DNA of 36,487 nt, from the IMG/VR virus record IMGVR_UViG_3300042307_000160, positions 1 through 36,487 of that record. One strand, given 5' to 3'. Below are positions 1 through 7,206 of this stretch, piece by piece. The notes under the pieces are model-generated. The model worked only from the letters and a program-made list of their open reading frames with translations, was not told where the DNA came from and did no database searches. A program made the position numbers and the translations under genes. Source of the stretch: a virus. Position 1 is the first letter of the stretch. Each line of letters begins with the position of its first letter.

Positions 1-139
1 TGCTAAGATGAGGTGGGTGCATGAAAGGTATCCTAATTGTGTAATGCTAGATGATGACTTGAATAAGATGAGTCGGACTTATATTGACAAGGAATTTGAT
101 GAGGGCAGCAAGATTGATATGGATACTGCTTATGATATT
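1..139. repeat. Terminal direct repeat, left copy (assembly overlap of a circular genome)
   Basis: These bases match 36,349-36,487 base for base except at two positions (4 versus 36,352 and 13 versus 36,361). Both differences are silent in the glycosyltransferase reading frame. Joining the ends restores one uninterrupted gene, so this is most simply the overlap left when a circular or circularly permuted genome is assembled. A true 139-bp terminal repeat of a linear virion genome cannot be excluded. Confidence 0.93.
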
Positions 140-580
140 ATACAAAGCACAGCATTCACAGCAAGAGAGGCAGGTTGTATGATGTTTGGATTCAGCAACA
201 CAGCAAGACCGGTAGACTATTCAAGCATGAAACCTTATAAGTTGTCAGGTTTTGCAATTGGAGGTAGCATGGGATTCTTTGAAGGATTCAAAATGGTACT
301 GCCTGATGAGTGTGTATCTGCTTGTGATTTTTTTGTCTCAGCAATCAATGCACATTTCCACCGCAAATGTTTTATAAACACTAGGTATGCCTTTACTAGC
401 AAGGAGGGTACATTTATATCCACCGGAGGAATGGCAGAGCATAGAACCCTAGATACAGAAAGAAAGGATTACTACCTATTGAAGGAGTACTTTGGAGCAG
501 CAATACAAAGAAAGAAGGCTACAAGTATGAGAAAAAGCCTAGCTAATGAATATGAAAGGACATTAAAAATACCATTTTAA
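2..580 (+). CDS. TAGT-like glycosyltransferase, C-terminal part (gene continues from the window's right end)
   Basis: This is the larger part of a gene cut by the window ends; its start is at 36,173. The rejoined protein has 251 residues. It has an N-terminal LIILSHKRS segment, CIPESQVEDY and HPDSIKGLSAKMRW, then LDDD at about residues 75-78, a typical nucleotide-sugar and metal site of GT-A folds, and later a GGSMGFFEGF segment. This order resembles the TET-associated glycosyltransferases (TAGT) predicted in phages to glycosylate hydroxylated DNA bases. The in-frame ATG at 8 is internal. The methyltransferase gene starts 3 bases downstream. No TET/JBP oxygenase or hydroxymethylase gene is visible, so DNA as acceptor is inference; a protein or glycan acceptor is possible. 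Confidence 0.65.
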   Translation, partial: AKMRWVHERYPNCVMLDDDLNKMSRTYIDKEFDEGSKIDMDTAYDIIQSTAFTAREAGCMMFGFSNTARPVDYSSMKPYKLSGFAIGGSMGFFEGFKMVLPDECVSACDFFVSAINAHFHRKCFINTRYAFTSKEGTFISTGGMAEHRTLDTERKDYYLLKEYFGAAIQRKKATSMRKSLANEYERTLKIPF

Positions 581-582
581 CC

Positions 583-1155
583 ATGACAAACAAAGAATTT
601 TATAACAAGGCATTAAGTGAAAGCAGTCCAATCAAGCAAGTAGGTTGGGAGAATGAAGCAAAGGCTATCAAAAGATACAAGCAAATAGCTAAGTTAATCC
701 CACCTAAAACACAAACAATTGTGGACTATGGTTGTGGCATTGGTAACTTTGCTAAGTATGTGAGCAATAGTGCTGAGTATATTGGTATGGACTTGCACAC
801 TGAGTATGTAGAATTTGCTAATGAAATTAACCCTGAACTGCATATTTTACCTACTGATGGTAAAGGAGTAGTTCCTCAATGTGATTGTCTAGTAAGCATT
901 GGAGTATGGACTTTGAGAGGAGAACTTAATGACTTGCAGTATTGGAATAACATTGTGTTTCAGTTAAACAATATGGTAAAGTATGTTTCTGATAGTATTA
1001 TAATAAATGGATTCCATAACCAAGCAGACTACAAAGACCCAAAGTTATACTATCATGACATAAGCAAATGGATAAAGATAGCAAACTTATTAGGATTGAA
1101 AATGAAGGTGTTAGTGTTTGAAAAGTTTGAATTTATAATCATGCTAAAAAAATAA
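583..1155 (+). CDS. Class I SAM-dependent methyltransferase
   Basis: The 190-residue protein has a clear motif I, VDYGCGIGNF at residues 47-56, followed by an acidic residue (D70 in YIGMDL) that would bind the ribose of S-adenosylmethionine. It lacks a DPPY/NPPY or PCQ motif, so it does not look like a DNA base methyltransferase; small-molecule or sugar methylation is more likely. It begins 3 bases after the glycosyltransferase stop and is followed by a 74-base gap that holds a promoter. Placement beside glycosyltransferase, deacetylase and WbqC genes suggests it acts on the same product, which is inference. Confidence 0.75.
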   Translation: MTNKEFYNKALSESSPIKQVGWENEAKAIKRYKQIAKLIPPKTQTIVDYGCGIGNFAKYVSNSAEYIGMDLHTEYVEFANEINPELHILPTDGKGVVPQCDCLVSIGVWTLRGELNDLQYWNNIVFQLNNMVKYVSDSIIINGFHNQADYKDPKLYYHDISKWIKIANLLGLKMKVLVFEKFEFIIMLKK

Positions 1156-1174
1156 AATATTAAGGCATAAAAAT

Positions 1175-1205
1175 TTTTTTAATTAAATTTCATGTCGTAA
1201 CTTTA
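1175..1205 (+). promoter_or_regulatory. Bacteroidetes-type promoter candidate upstream of the RarA-C gene
   Basis: The box TAACTTTA at 1,198-1,205 fits the -7 element TAnnTTTG except at the last base. A T-run at 1,174-1,180 lies about 19 bases upstream where a TTTG -33 element is expected. The start codon at 1,230 follows an A-rich leader. The same TAnCTTTATAAGAC sequence appears before the 26,355 gene, which supports a functional site. Confidence 0.5.
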
Positions 1206-1229
1206 TAAGACAAACAAATCAAATCAATT

Positions 1230-1835
1230 ATGTCAGACTACAAGTTACAGACCGTATCCGGTCATTCGTTTTACACTGTTGCAAGTGCAATTCAAAAGTA
1301 TGTAAGGAGAGGAGATGAGCATAAGGCTCTGTATTGGTTCTCCGAATTATTCATGAGTGGTTTTGATAACTATGCATGGAAAAGAATTAGAGTTATGGTT
1401 TCAGAAGATATTGGTTTAGCCAATCCTGAGTTACCGGCTCAAATTCATGCATTGTACCAAAATTACTTGGAGATGAAAAAGGAGAAAAACAAACATGCTC
1501 CTGAAAAGTTGCCATTTATCCATGCTGTATTGTTAATTGTTAGGAGTCCAAAGTCAAGGATTGTTGACAATTTACTATGTCAGTACTTTGACCTTCGCAA
1601 CAATATCCCTACACCTGAATTTGATGACTATGTATATTGTTTGCATACAATTGAGGGCAAGAAGAAAGGTCGTGGCAACAAACACTTTTACGAGGATGCA
1701 GCATTAATCACAAATGATATTATGCCTGAGGAGTATGAAGTAAGAGATAAGGTTGCTCAACAATATTATGACCGAGATGCAAGGAACAAGTCAACAAGCA
1801 AGACTGATGAATTTATAACACAAGAATTATTCTAG
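1230..1835 (+). CDS. Stand-alone RarA/MgsA C-terminal domain protein
   Basis: This 201-residue protein contains KALYWFSELF followed by RIRVMVSEDIGLANP (about residues 32-68), which matches the region after the AAA+ ATPase in bacterial RarA/MgsA, the replication-fork maintenance protein. There is no Walker A or B motif, so only the C-terminal oligomerisation/clamp-loader-like part is present. It may interact with SSB, the host RarA or the sliding clamp at forks; this is inference. It has its own promoter and its stop overlaps the PIG-L start by one base (TAGTG). The C-terminal third is charged and less conserved-looking. Confidence 0.7.
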   Translation: MSDYKLQTVSGHSFYTVASAIQKYVRRGDEHKALYWFSELFMSGFDNYAWKRIRVMVSEDIGLANPELPAQIHALYQNYLEMKKEKNKHAPEKLPFIHAVLLIVRSPKSRIVDNLLCQYFDLRNNIPTPEFDDYVYCLHTIEGKKKGRGNKHFYEDAALITNDIMPEEYEVRDKVAQQYYDRDARNKSTSKTDEFITQELF

Positions 1836-2500
1836 TGAGGAAGGATTTAAAAAAAAGGCTATTAGTTGTGGTTGCACACCCTGATGATGAGGTCTTAGGT
1901 TGTGCCGGTTTACTATTAGAAAACTTTAACAAGGGGGGAGATAACTTTGTATTGTACTTAAACAATGGTTGTCATTACAGGGAGAACTTTGATGCTAAAA
2001 CCATAAGTCAGCAGATTGACAATGTAGCAAAGATATTAAAGTTTACCCCCCTAGTTGAAACACTAAGCACAGGCGAGTTTGATACATACCCCCAAAGGAA
2101 AGTCAATGATATAGTATCCAAATATATCAAGAAGTACAAGCCAAGTACAGTAGTTACTCATATAGCTAATGATTTGCACCAAGACCACAGAGTTGTAAAC
2201 ACAGCTACCATGATTGCAGCTAGATTCACTAGCAAAAGTCCTGTCAAAACAATCCTAGAAATGCCTGTTATCAGTAGCAGTGAGATTAATCCTCAGTTTT
2301 GCTTTTGCCCTAATTTATTCCTAGATATTACTAAGTACATAGATGCAAAGAAACAAGCAATGCAGCAATATGTATTTGAAGTAGAAAGCATGAAGGAACT
2401 CAGAGGAGCAAATGGTATAGAAGGATGGGCAATATTTTATGGTATGCATATTGGAGTAAGGTATGCAGAAGCATTCAAATTAATACGAGGTACAATATGA
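1835..2500 (+). CDS. PIG-L family N-acetylglucosaminyl deacetylase-like protein
   Basis: The start is GTG overlapping the previous stop. Residues 14-19 are AHPDDE, the zinc-binding and catalytic motif of the PIG-L/LmbE family, and H115-Q-D-H118 supplies the second metal-binding histidine motif. The family removes N-acetyl groups from GlcNAc-containing glycoconjugates or small molecules. The 221-residue length is typical. No signal peptide is visible, so it should act in the cytoplasm. It overlaps the next gene by an ATGA. Placement between a glycosyltransferase/methyltransferase pair and a WbqC gene suggests processing of an amino sugar attached by the phage. The acceptor is unknown. Confidence 0.85.
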   Translation: MRKDLKKRLLVVVAHPDDEVLGCAGLLLENFNKGGDNFVLYLNNGCHYRENFDAKTISQQIDNVAKILKFTPLVETLSTGEFDTYPQRKVNDIVSKYIKKYKPSTVVTHIANDLHQDHRVVNTATMIAARFTSKSPVKTILEMPVISSSEINPQFCFCPNLFLDITKYIDAKKQAMQQYVFEVESMKELRGANGIEGWAIFYGMHIGVRYAEAFKLIRGTI

Positions 2501-3105
2501 AAAAGGTAATGATTAGCCAACCTAGATACCTGCCTAGTGTCAGTTACCTAGAAAGGATAAAGAAAGCAGATGTGTTTGTTATCCTAGATACAGTGCAAAG
2601 GGTAGAACGAGGCTTTGAAAACAGAAACAAGATAAAGGACAAGAATGGAGCAGAGAAATGGCTTACTATTCCAATTAGGTCAAGTAACCGGACACTAATC
2701 AAGGATACTATTACGGATGGCTTAGAATGGAAGATTGACCACTTGAATAAGGTAAGAAACTATTATAACAATGCTATGATGGAGTTCTACTTTGATGCCT
2801 ACCTTAATGTAATGGATACAGAAAGGTACTGTGAGAACCTAGTTAAAGGATTGATTTACCTAAAAAGTATATTTAACATAAAGACAGAGTTTGTTCTAGC
2901 TAGTACTATATCAAATGTTAGCAATGGAGGAATAGAAGAATTGGTAAGATTAGTGAAGGGAGTAAATGGAGATACCTATATATCAGGAGCAACCTGTTTA
3001 GAATATGGATTTACTCATGAATATGCTCAAAGTAATGATTTAATACTAGAAATAGACAATAGTACTAAGTATATGACATGGATTGAAACAATAGAAAAGG
3101 GATAG
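2497..3105 (+). CDS. WbqC family protein
   Basis: The ATG at 2,497 forms an ATGA overlap with the PIG-L stop and gives 202 residues that begin at once with family sequence: ISQPRYLPSVSYLERI, then ADVFVILDTVQ, then FENRNKIK and KWLTIPI. This order is characteristic of the WbqC-like family, found in surface polysaccharide loci and occasionally in phages. I know of no settled biochemical activity for the family. Translational coupling with the deacetylase suggests that WbqC acts on its product, for example on a freed amine; that is inference. An earlier in-frame start at 2,425 would lie inside PIG-L and is unlikely. Confidence 0.8.
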   Translation: MKKVMISQPRYLPSVSYLERIKKADVFVILDTVQRVERGFENRNKIKDKNGAEKWLTIPIRSSNRTLIKDTITDGLEWKIDHLNKVRNYYNNAMMEFYFDAYLNVMDTERYCENLVKGLIYLKSIFNIKTEFVLASTISNVSNGGIEELVRLVKGVNGDTYISGATCLEYGFTHEYAQSNDLILEIDNSTKYMTWIETIEKG

Positions 3106-3140
3106 GCTGAAAGTTCACAAATAAAACACTATAAAAAAAG

Positions 3141-3527
3141 ATGGACAATTCAAAGGCAAGAAGCAAGTCAATAGAAGTTAGACAAGCAAAGAGGGAAAAG
3201 AAAAAGGAGGAGTTCCTTGAAGTATATAGCCAAAAGGCTAACAATGTACACCTTACTTGTAAGGCACTAGATATAGAACGAGGTACATTTTACAAATGGA
3301 TAAAGGAGGATGATGCTTTCAGGGATAAGATACAAGCATTAGAGGAAGGAGATATAGATTCGGCAGAAACAGCACTTAAACGGCAGATATTGGATGGAAA
3401 CATCACAGCAATTATATTCTACTTAAAGACAAAGGGCAAGAATAGAGGCTATGTAGAGAGACAGGAATTAACAGGCATGAATGGTCAAAAACTATTTGAA
3501 GTAGAGATATTAGATGGCGAAAGTTAA
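3141..3527 (+). CDS. terS: Terminase small subunit
   Basis: The 128-residue protein opens with a lysine/arginine-rich stretch and a helix-turn-helix region (about residues 28-50, NNVHLTCKALDIERGTFYKW) of the kind found in phage small terminases. Behind it is a helical part ending in a GKNRGYVER-like stretch often seen in this family. It would recognise the packaging site and recruit the large subunit. It overlaps the large terminase gene by 14 bases, which strongly supports the assignment. Confidence 0.8.
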   Translation: MDNSKARSKSIEVRQAKREKKKEEFLEVYSQKANNVHLTCKALDIERGTFYKWIKEDDAFRDKIQALEEGDIDSAETALKRQILDGNITAIIFYLKTKGKNRGYVERQELTGMNGQKLFEVEILDGES

Positions 3528-4674
3528 TATAAAAACAAACAAAGTATTCAAACACCTAGAAGAAAGCAAGGCTAAGATAGTCGTTGAACAAGGTGGAACT
3601 AGGTCAGGCAAGACCTATAATATTTTGTTATGGATTATATTCAGCTATTGTGATAAGCATACTGACAAGATTATAACTATATGTCGGAGGTCATTCCCTG
3701 CTTTGCGAGGTACAGTAATGAGGGATTTCTTTCAGATTGTACGAGATAACGACCTATATTCCGAGGAGTATCATAGCAAGACGGCTAATGAATACAGAAT
3801 CAATGGAAATACAATAGAGTTTATCAGTTTAGATATGCCTCAGAAAATAAGAGGTAGAAAGCGAGACCTGTTGTTTATCAATGAGGCAAACGAACTTAAC
3901 TATGAAGATTGGCAGCAATTAATATTCAGAACCAATGAGAGGATAGTACTAGACTACAATCCTTCGGAGGAATTTCATTGGATATATGAACAGGTACTGA
4001 CAAGGGCAGATGTAGAATTTTATCAGACTACCTACAAAGACAACCCCTTTTTAGGAGATGTAATAAAACAGGAGATTGAAAGGTTAAAAGATATAGATGA
4101 AAACTATTGGAGGGTATATGGATTAGGCGAAAGAGGGCAAAGTAGAAGCCTTGTTTACTCATTTCAAACCTGCAAGGAGATACCGGCAGAGGCAAAGTTA
4201 GTTTCTTATGGTTTGGACTTTGGTTTCAGTAATGACCCTACTAGCTTAGTTAGGACATATCTGTTAGATGATAATATGTATGTAGATGAATTGATATACA
4301 GGACAGGCATGACTAATCAGGATATAGCTAAGGAGATGCAGAACCTAGGACTAGACAAAAGCAATGAAGTATTCGCAGATAGTGCCGAGCCTAAAAGTAT
4401 AGAAGAAATATACAGAATGGGGTGGAATGTAAAGCCAACAGTAAAAGGAGCAATCAATTTAGGTATTGATATTATTAGGAGATACAAGCTATTCGCAACA
4501 GAAAGAAGTTACAATTTAATCAAGGAGTTGAGGAATTATAAGTACATTGAGGACAAGAATGGTCAAATGACAAACAAACCTGTGGACAATTTTAACCATG
4601 GACTAGATGCACTAAGGTACTCAGTTGTAAATAAAATAAGCCATAGCCACCTAGGCAAGTACTCATTTAGGTAA
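3514..4674 (+). CDS. terL: Terminase large subunit (PBSX-like)
   Basis: This 386-residue packaging motor has an ATPase with Walker A GGTRSGKT at residues 27-34, the coupling LRGTVMRD region, Walker B LLFINEAN at about 119-126, and a C-terminal RNase H-like nuclease beginning at YGLDFGFSNDPTSL (D235), followed by FADSAEP near residue 290. Length and motif order fit PBSX-type large terminases. It cuts concatemeric DNA and drives it into the prohead through the portal. The portal gene lies unusually far away, at 20.7 kb. Confidence 0.95.
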   Translation: MAKVNIKTNKVFKHLEESKAKIVVEQGGTRSGKTYNILLWIIFSYCDKHTDKIITICRRSFPALRGTVMRDFFQIVRDNDLYSEEYHSKTANEYRINGNTIEFISLDMPQKIRGRKRDLLFINEANELNYEDWQQLIFRTNERIVLDYNPSEEFHWIYEQVLTRADVEFYQTTYKDNPFLGDVIKQEIERLKDIDENYWRVYGLGERGQSRSLVYSFQTCKEIPAEAKLVSYGLDFGFSNDPTSLVRTYLLDDNMYVDELIYRTGMTNQDIAKEMQNLGLDKSNEVFADSAEPKSIEEIYRMGWNVKPTVKGAINLGIDIIRRYKLFATERSYNLIKELRNYKYIEDKNGQMTNKPVDNFNHGLDALRYSVVNKISHSHLGKYSFR

Positions 4675-4690
4675 ACGATAATCAAATAAA

Positions 4691-4703
4691 TATATTTATA
4701 AGT
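4691..4703 (+). promoter_or_regulatory. Late-gene box TATATTTA five bases before ATG (copy 1)
   Basis: TATATTTA at 4,691-4,698 is followed by exactly five bases (TAAGT) and the ATG at 4,704. Four other late genes have the same box at the same distance. It fits the TAnnTTT part of a Bacteroidetes -7 element, which would give an almost leaderless mRNA, but could instead be an A/U-rich translation enhancer. Confidence 0.45.
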
Positions 4704-5288
4704 ATGTGGGAAAAACTAACAGTAGGGCAATTTATTAGCCTGTATGACATTGAAGCAAATGAAAACATGAATATTGTTGAGAAACAGCAAAAGATGTTAT
4801 CAATTGTAGAAGGTAAAGCTGAGGAGGAGTATGACAACATAAAGTACAGGCAATTAGTACAAGAATATGCTACAAAGTTAGCCTTCTTTAATCAAGTGCC
4901 GGACTCAAAACCGGTAGACTACCTTGAAGTTAATGGTAAAAGGTACAAGTTTTGTTTTGAATTGCATGAAATTACAGCCGGTCAGTATATTGACATATCG
5001 GCATTCAGTGGTCAGATAATGCAGTTGAATAAAATAGCAGCCTGTTTCTTTTTACCAATGAAAGGAGACAAGTACATGGAGTATGGAAGTATTCCACATG
5101 ATGTAGTAGCAGAGGAACTGTTGGATGCTAAATTTATAGAGGTTTATGGTTGCATGGTTTTTTTTTATCAATTATTCAAGGAATTAATAAACGATACTAT
5201 AATTTATTCAAATCTGACGGAGGAGGCGAAGGAAGCACTACTTCGTTTATGGAAAGATGGGGTTGGGTACATAGCACCAAGCAAGTAG
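4704..5288 (+). CDS. Tail assembly chaperone-like protein, zero-frame product (gpG-like)
   Basis: The 194-residue protein begins with a KLTVGQFISLYDI segment and has a second, similar ITAGQYIDISAF segment near residue 92, a pattern seen in phage tail proteins of this position. Its end (DGVGYIAPSK) looks complete. A nine-T run at 5,158-5,166 offers a T_TTT_TTT slippery site in the correct frame, and the -1 frame is open from 5,132 to 5,431. This arrangement mirrors the lambda G/GT tail chaperone pair. The unusual feature is its location next to terminase, about 10 kb before the tape measure gene. The assignment as chaperone is inference from architecture. Confidence 0.6.
   Translation: MWEKLTVGQFISLYDIEANENMNIVEKQQKMLSIVEGKAEEEYDNIKYRQLVQEYATKLAFFNQVPDSKPVDYLEVNGKRYKFCFELHEITAGQYIDISAFSGQIMQLNKIAACFFLPMKGDKYMEYGSIPHDVVAEELLDAKFIEVYGCMVFFYQLFKELINDTIIYSNLTEEAKEALLRLWKDGVGYIAPSK
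5159..5165 (+). promoter_or_regulatory. Putative -1 programmed frameshift site (T_TTT_TTT)
   Basis: Zero-frame codons here are GTT TTT TTT TAT. Both TTT codons re-pair perfectly after a slip of one base backward, and reading then continues as TTA TCA and on to 5,431. No stem-loop downstream was established by eye. A homopolymer sequencing error would give the same picture, but the zero-frame gene is itself well formed. Confidence 0.55.
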
Positions 5289-5431
5289 CAGACTTTGAAA
5301 ACATAACTGTAAGCGAAGCCTACAATTTGAAAGTTGTTCAGTATCTAAATACCCTAGCATATTTGAAGGACTATAATAAACACAAAGAAGCAGAATTTAA
5401 AAAATGGGAGTTGCAACACAGAAACAAGTAA
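5165..5431 (+). CDS. -1 frame extension of the tail assembly chaperone (gpT-like)
   Basis: This frame has no convincing start; the only candidate is a TTG at 5,150 without context. Slippage at the T run would join 154 residues of the upstream protein to 88 residues from here, giving a fusion of about 242 residues. The extension carries FMERWGWVHS and a helical VVQYLNTLAYLKDY segment, which look like real coding sequence. By analogy with lambda gpGT, the fusion would bind the tape measure protein while the short form coats it. The end overlaps the next gene by 28 bases. Confidence 0.6.
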   Translation, partial: LSIIQGINKRYYNLFKSDGGGEGSTTSFMERWGWVHSTKQVADFENITVSEAYNLKVVQYLNTLAYLKDYNKHKEAEFKKWELQHRNK

Positions 5432-6027
5432 ATGCCTTATTCAATATAGGAGGCAGAAAGTTACAGCCTAATGAATACATTGGTGCTATTGATGATGTGT
5501 TAGGTCAAAGTGTAAAAGGTATCATGGACAAGCTAGGTGTAAAGCTAGTCCAAAAGTTAGAGGAGTTTTCTCCGGCAGATAGTGGCAAGTTGCAATCTTC
5601 ATACTCAGTAATAGGAGTAAAGGAAATTAAGGGAGGATATAGGCTTGAAATTAATGTAGGTGTGGATTACGCAGACTACATTGATAAGGGAGTAAAGGGT
5701 ATTCAAAACAGAAGAAAGACCTTCAAGAATGCAGAAGGTAAATACTATCAGTTTAAAACTTATGGTATGCCACCGGAGGCACTCAAACAGCTAGAAGGAT
5801 GGGCAGCAAGGAAAAACATTGAATTGAAAGCACAGGCTTCAATAGAAGGAAGGAAAAATTTAACACAGATAACAAGTCCTGCCAAAAGATTAGCATATTA
5901 TATCAAGAAATATGGTATTGAAGGTAGGAATTTTAAAAAGAAAGCAATAGATGCAGTAATGCCTGATTTTAATGTACAGTTAAAGGAGATAGGCAATAAC
6001 TCATTGATTTTAAAAATAGTAAGATGA
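5404..6027 (+). CDS. Putative tail completion / HK97 gp10-like protein
   Basis: The 207-residue protein has FSPADSGKLQSSYSV (about residues 52-66) followed by INVGVDYADYIDKGVKG (about 83-99). This spacing of a D/SGKLxxS motif and a VxYAxYxxxG motif recalls HK97 gp10-type proteins that complete the tail or head-tail joint. The C-terminal half is basic. It overlaps both the frameshift extension upstream and, by four bases, the next gene downstream. The family assignment is by motif only. Confidence 0.5.
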   Translation: MGVATQKQVNALFNIGGRKLQPNEYIGAIDDVLGQSVKGIMDKLGVKLVQKLEEFSPADSGKLQSSYSVIGVKEIKGGYRLEINVGVDYADYIDKGVKGIQNRRKTFKNAEGKYYQFKTYGMPPEALKQLEGWAARKNIELKAQASIEGRKNLTQITSPAKRLAYYIKKYGIEGRNFKKKAIDAVMPDFNVQLKEIGNNSLILKIVR

Positions 6028-7205
6028 TAACATTAACACAGCCTAGTATAAGCATAGTTCCGGCATTCAATAGGATTAACTATACAATAGTTAGCAACAA
6101 TGCAAGTAATACAGGTTTCAAGTATGTAGTAAAGGTATATAATACTAGCAACGAATTGATAACGACTGCATATTATGATAGTCCGGCTAATCCCTCAACA
6201 CCTGTTGAGTTTGATGTATCTAAGTATGTATCCACTAGCTTTAATTACAGCAAAGGATTCTATGAAACAGCTACTAATTCAAGTAGTCAGAATATCATTA
6301 AAGGATTCTATTTAAAATGCTATGAATATTACGAGGTAGATGGAGACTATGTTATTATTTTATCTAGTGAGGTAGTATCAGCAGTAAAGTATGCATTTGC
6401 AGGAGCATTCCCTTTGTTAGAGTTAAAGAATTGGTATGCTAATAACACACAGTATTGGGGAAGTAGTAACACAGTATACAAGCCATTGACAGATTGGGAT
6501 ACTATTAAGGTAAGAAGTACTGACTCACAAGTATTTGGGTTTGTTAATACAGGCTTGTTTACTAATTGCGAGTTATTAGTTACATACAGCAATGCAACAA
6601 CGCAGACATACTACATTACCCCTGCCGCAGTTATAAGTCCTAATATTACTTATATCAATGTAACACCGGTATCCTATGGAGCAAATGTAGATAACATACA
6701 GCTATTTGTAAATTGGAATAACGGAAGTGCTAGAAGATACAAGTTTGCAACCTTATACACTCAAAGTTGTGGTAAGTATGACCCTATCAGAATAGCTTAC
6801 ATGAATAAGTTTGGAGTATATGACTTTTTAAACTTTGACCTAGTTAACAAGACTACATTTGATATTGAAAAGAAAGGCTACCAAAGAAATTACACAGGAG
6901 ATATATACGAGGCAGATGGAGTAGTAGTAAAGAATATCAATCCTATATATTATACAAAGGAAACGCAGAAGTGGAAAATTATATCAGATTACCTTACAGA
7001 TGCTCAAAGTGAGTTAGCAAGGGAACTGTATAGTTCTCCGGTAGTGTATATGAATTTGGTAAATGATAACGAGATTACCCCTTCATGGATTCCTGTTAAG
7101 CCTAGTGCAACTACCTATGAAATTAAGAAGACGGCATCAGATAAGTTGTTTAACTTAGAATTGGATTTAGAATTTGGTTTAGTAAACACAAGACAATCAA
7201 TATAG
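6024..7205 (+). CDS. Putative minor tail protein
   Basis: A 393-residue protein with many Thr, Asn, Tyr and Val residues, suggesting a mostly beta structure. I do not recognise a named domain. Segments such as FYLKCYEYYEVDGDY and KYDPIRIAYMNKFGVYDFLNF resemble tail proteins that sit before large hub-like proteins in phages of Bacteroidetes, as far as I can judge. It starts inside an ATGA-type overlap with the tail completion gene and ends one base before the next start. A distal tail or baseplate role is inferred from position. Confidence 0.5.
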   Translation: MITLTQPSISIVPAFNRINYTIVSNNASNTGFKYVVKVYNTSNELITTAYYDSPANPSTPVEFDVSKYVSTSFNYSKGFYETATNSSSQNIIKGFYLKCYEYYEVDGDYVIILSSEVVSAVKYAFAGAFPLLELKNWYANNTQYWGSSNTVYKPLTDWDTIKVRSTDSQVFGFVNTGLFTNCELLVTYSNATTQTYYITPAAVISPNITYINVTPVSYGANVDNIQLFVNWNNGSARRYKFATLYTQSCGKYDPIRIAYMNKFGVYDFLNFDLVNKTTFDIEKKGYQRNYTGDIYEADGVVVKNINPIYYTKETQKWKIISDYLTDAQSELARELYSSPVVYMNLVNDNEITPSWIPVKPSATTYEIKKTASDKLFNLELDLEFGLVNTRQSI

Positions 7206-7206
7206 T

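Noticed and set aside
583-1155. DNA methyltransferase
   Set aside because: Motif I is present but there is no DPPY, NPPY or PCQ catalytic motif; the general methyltransferase call is safer.
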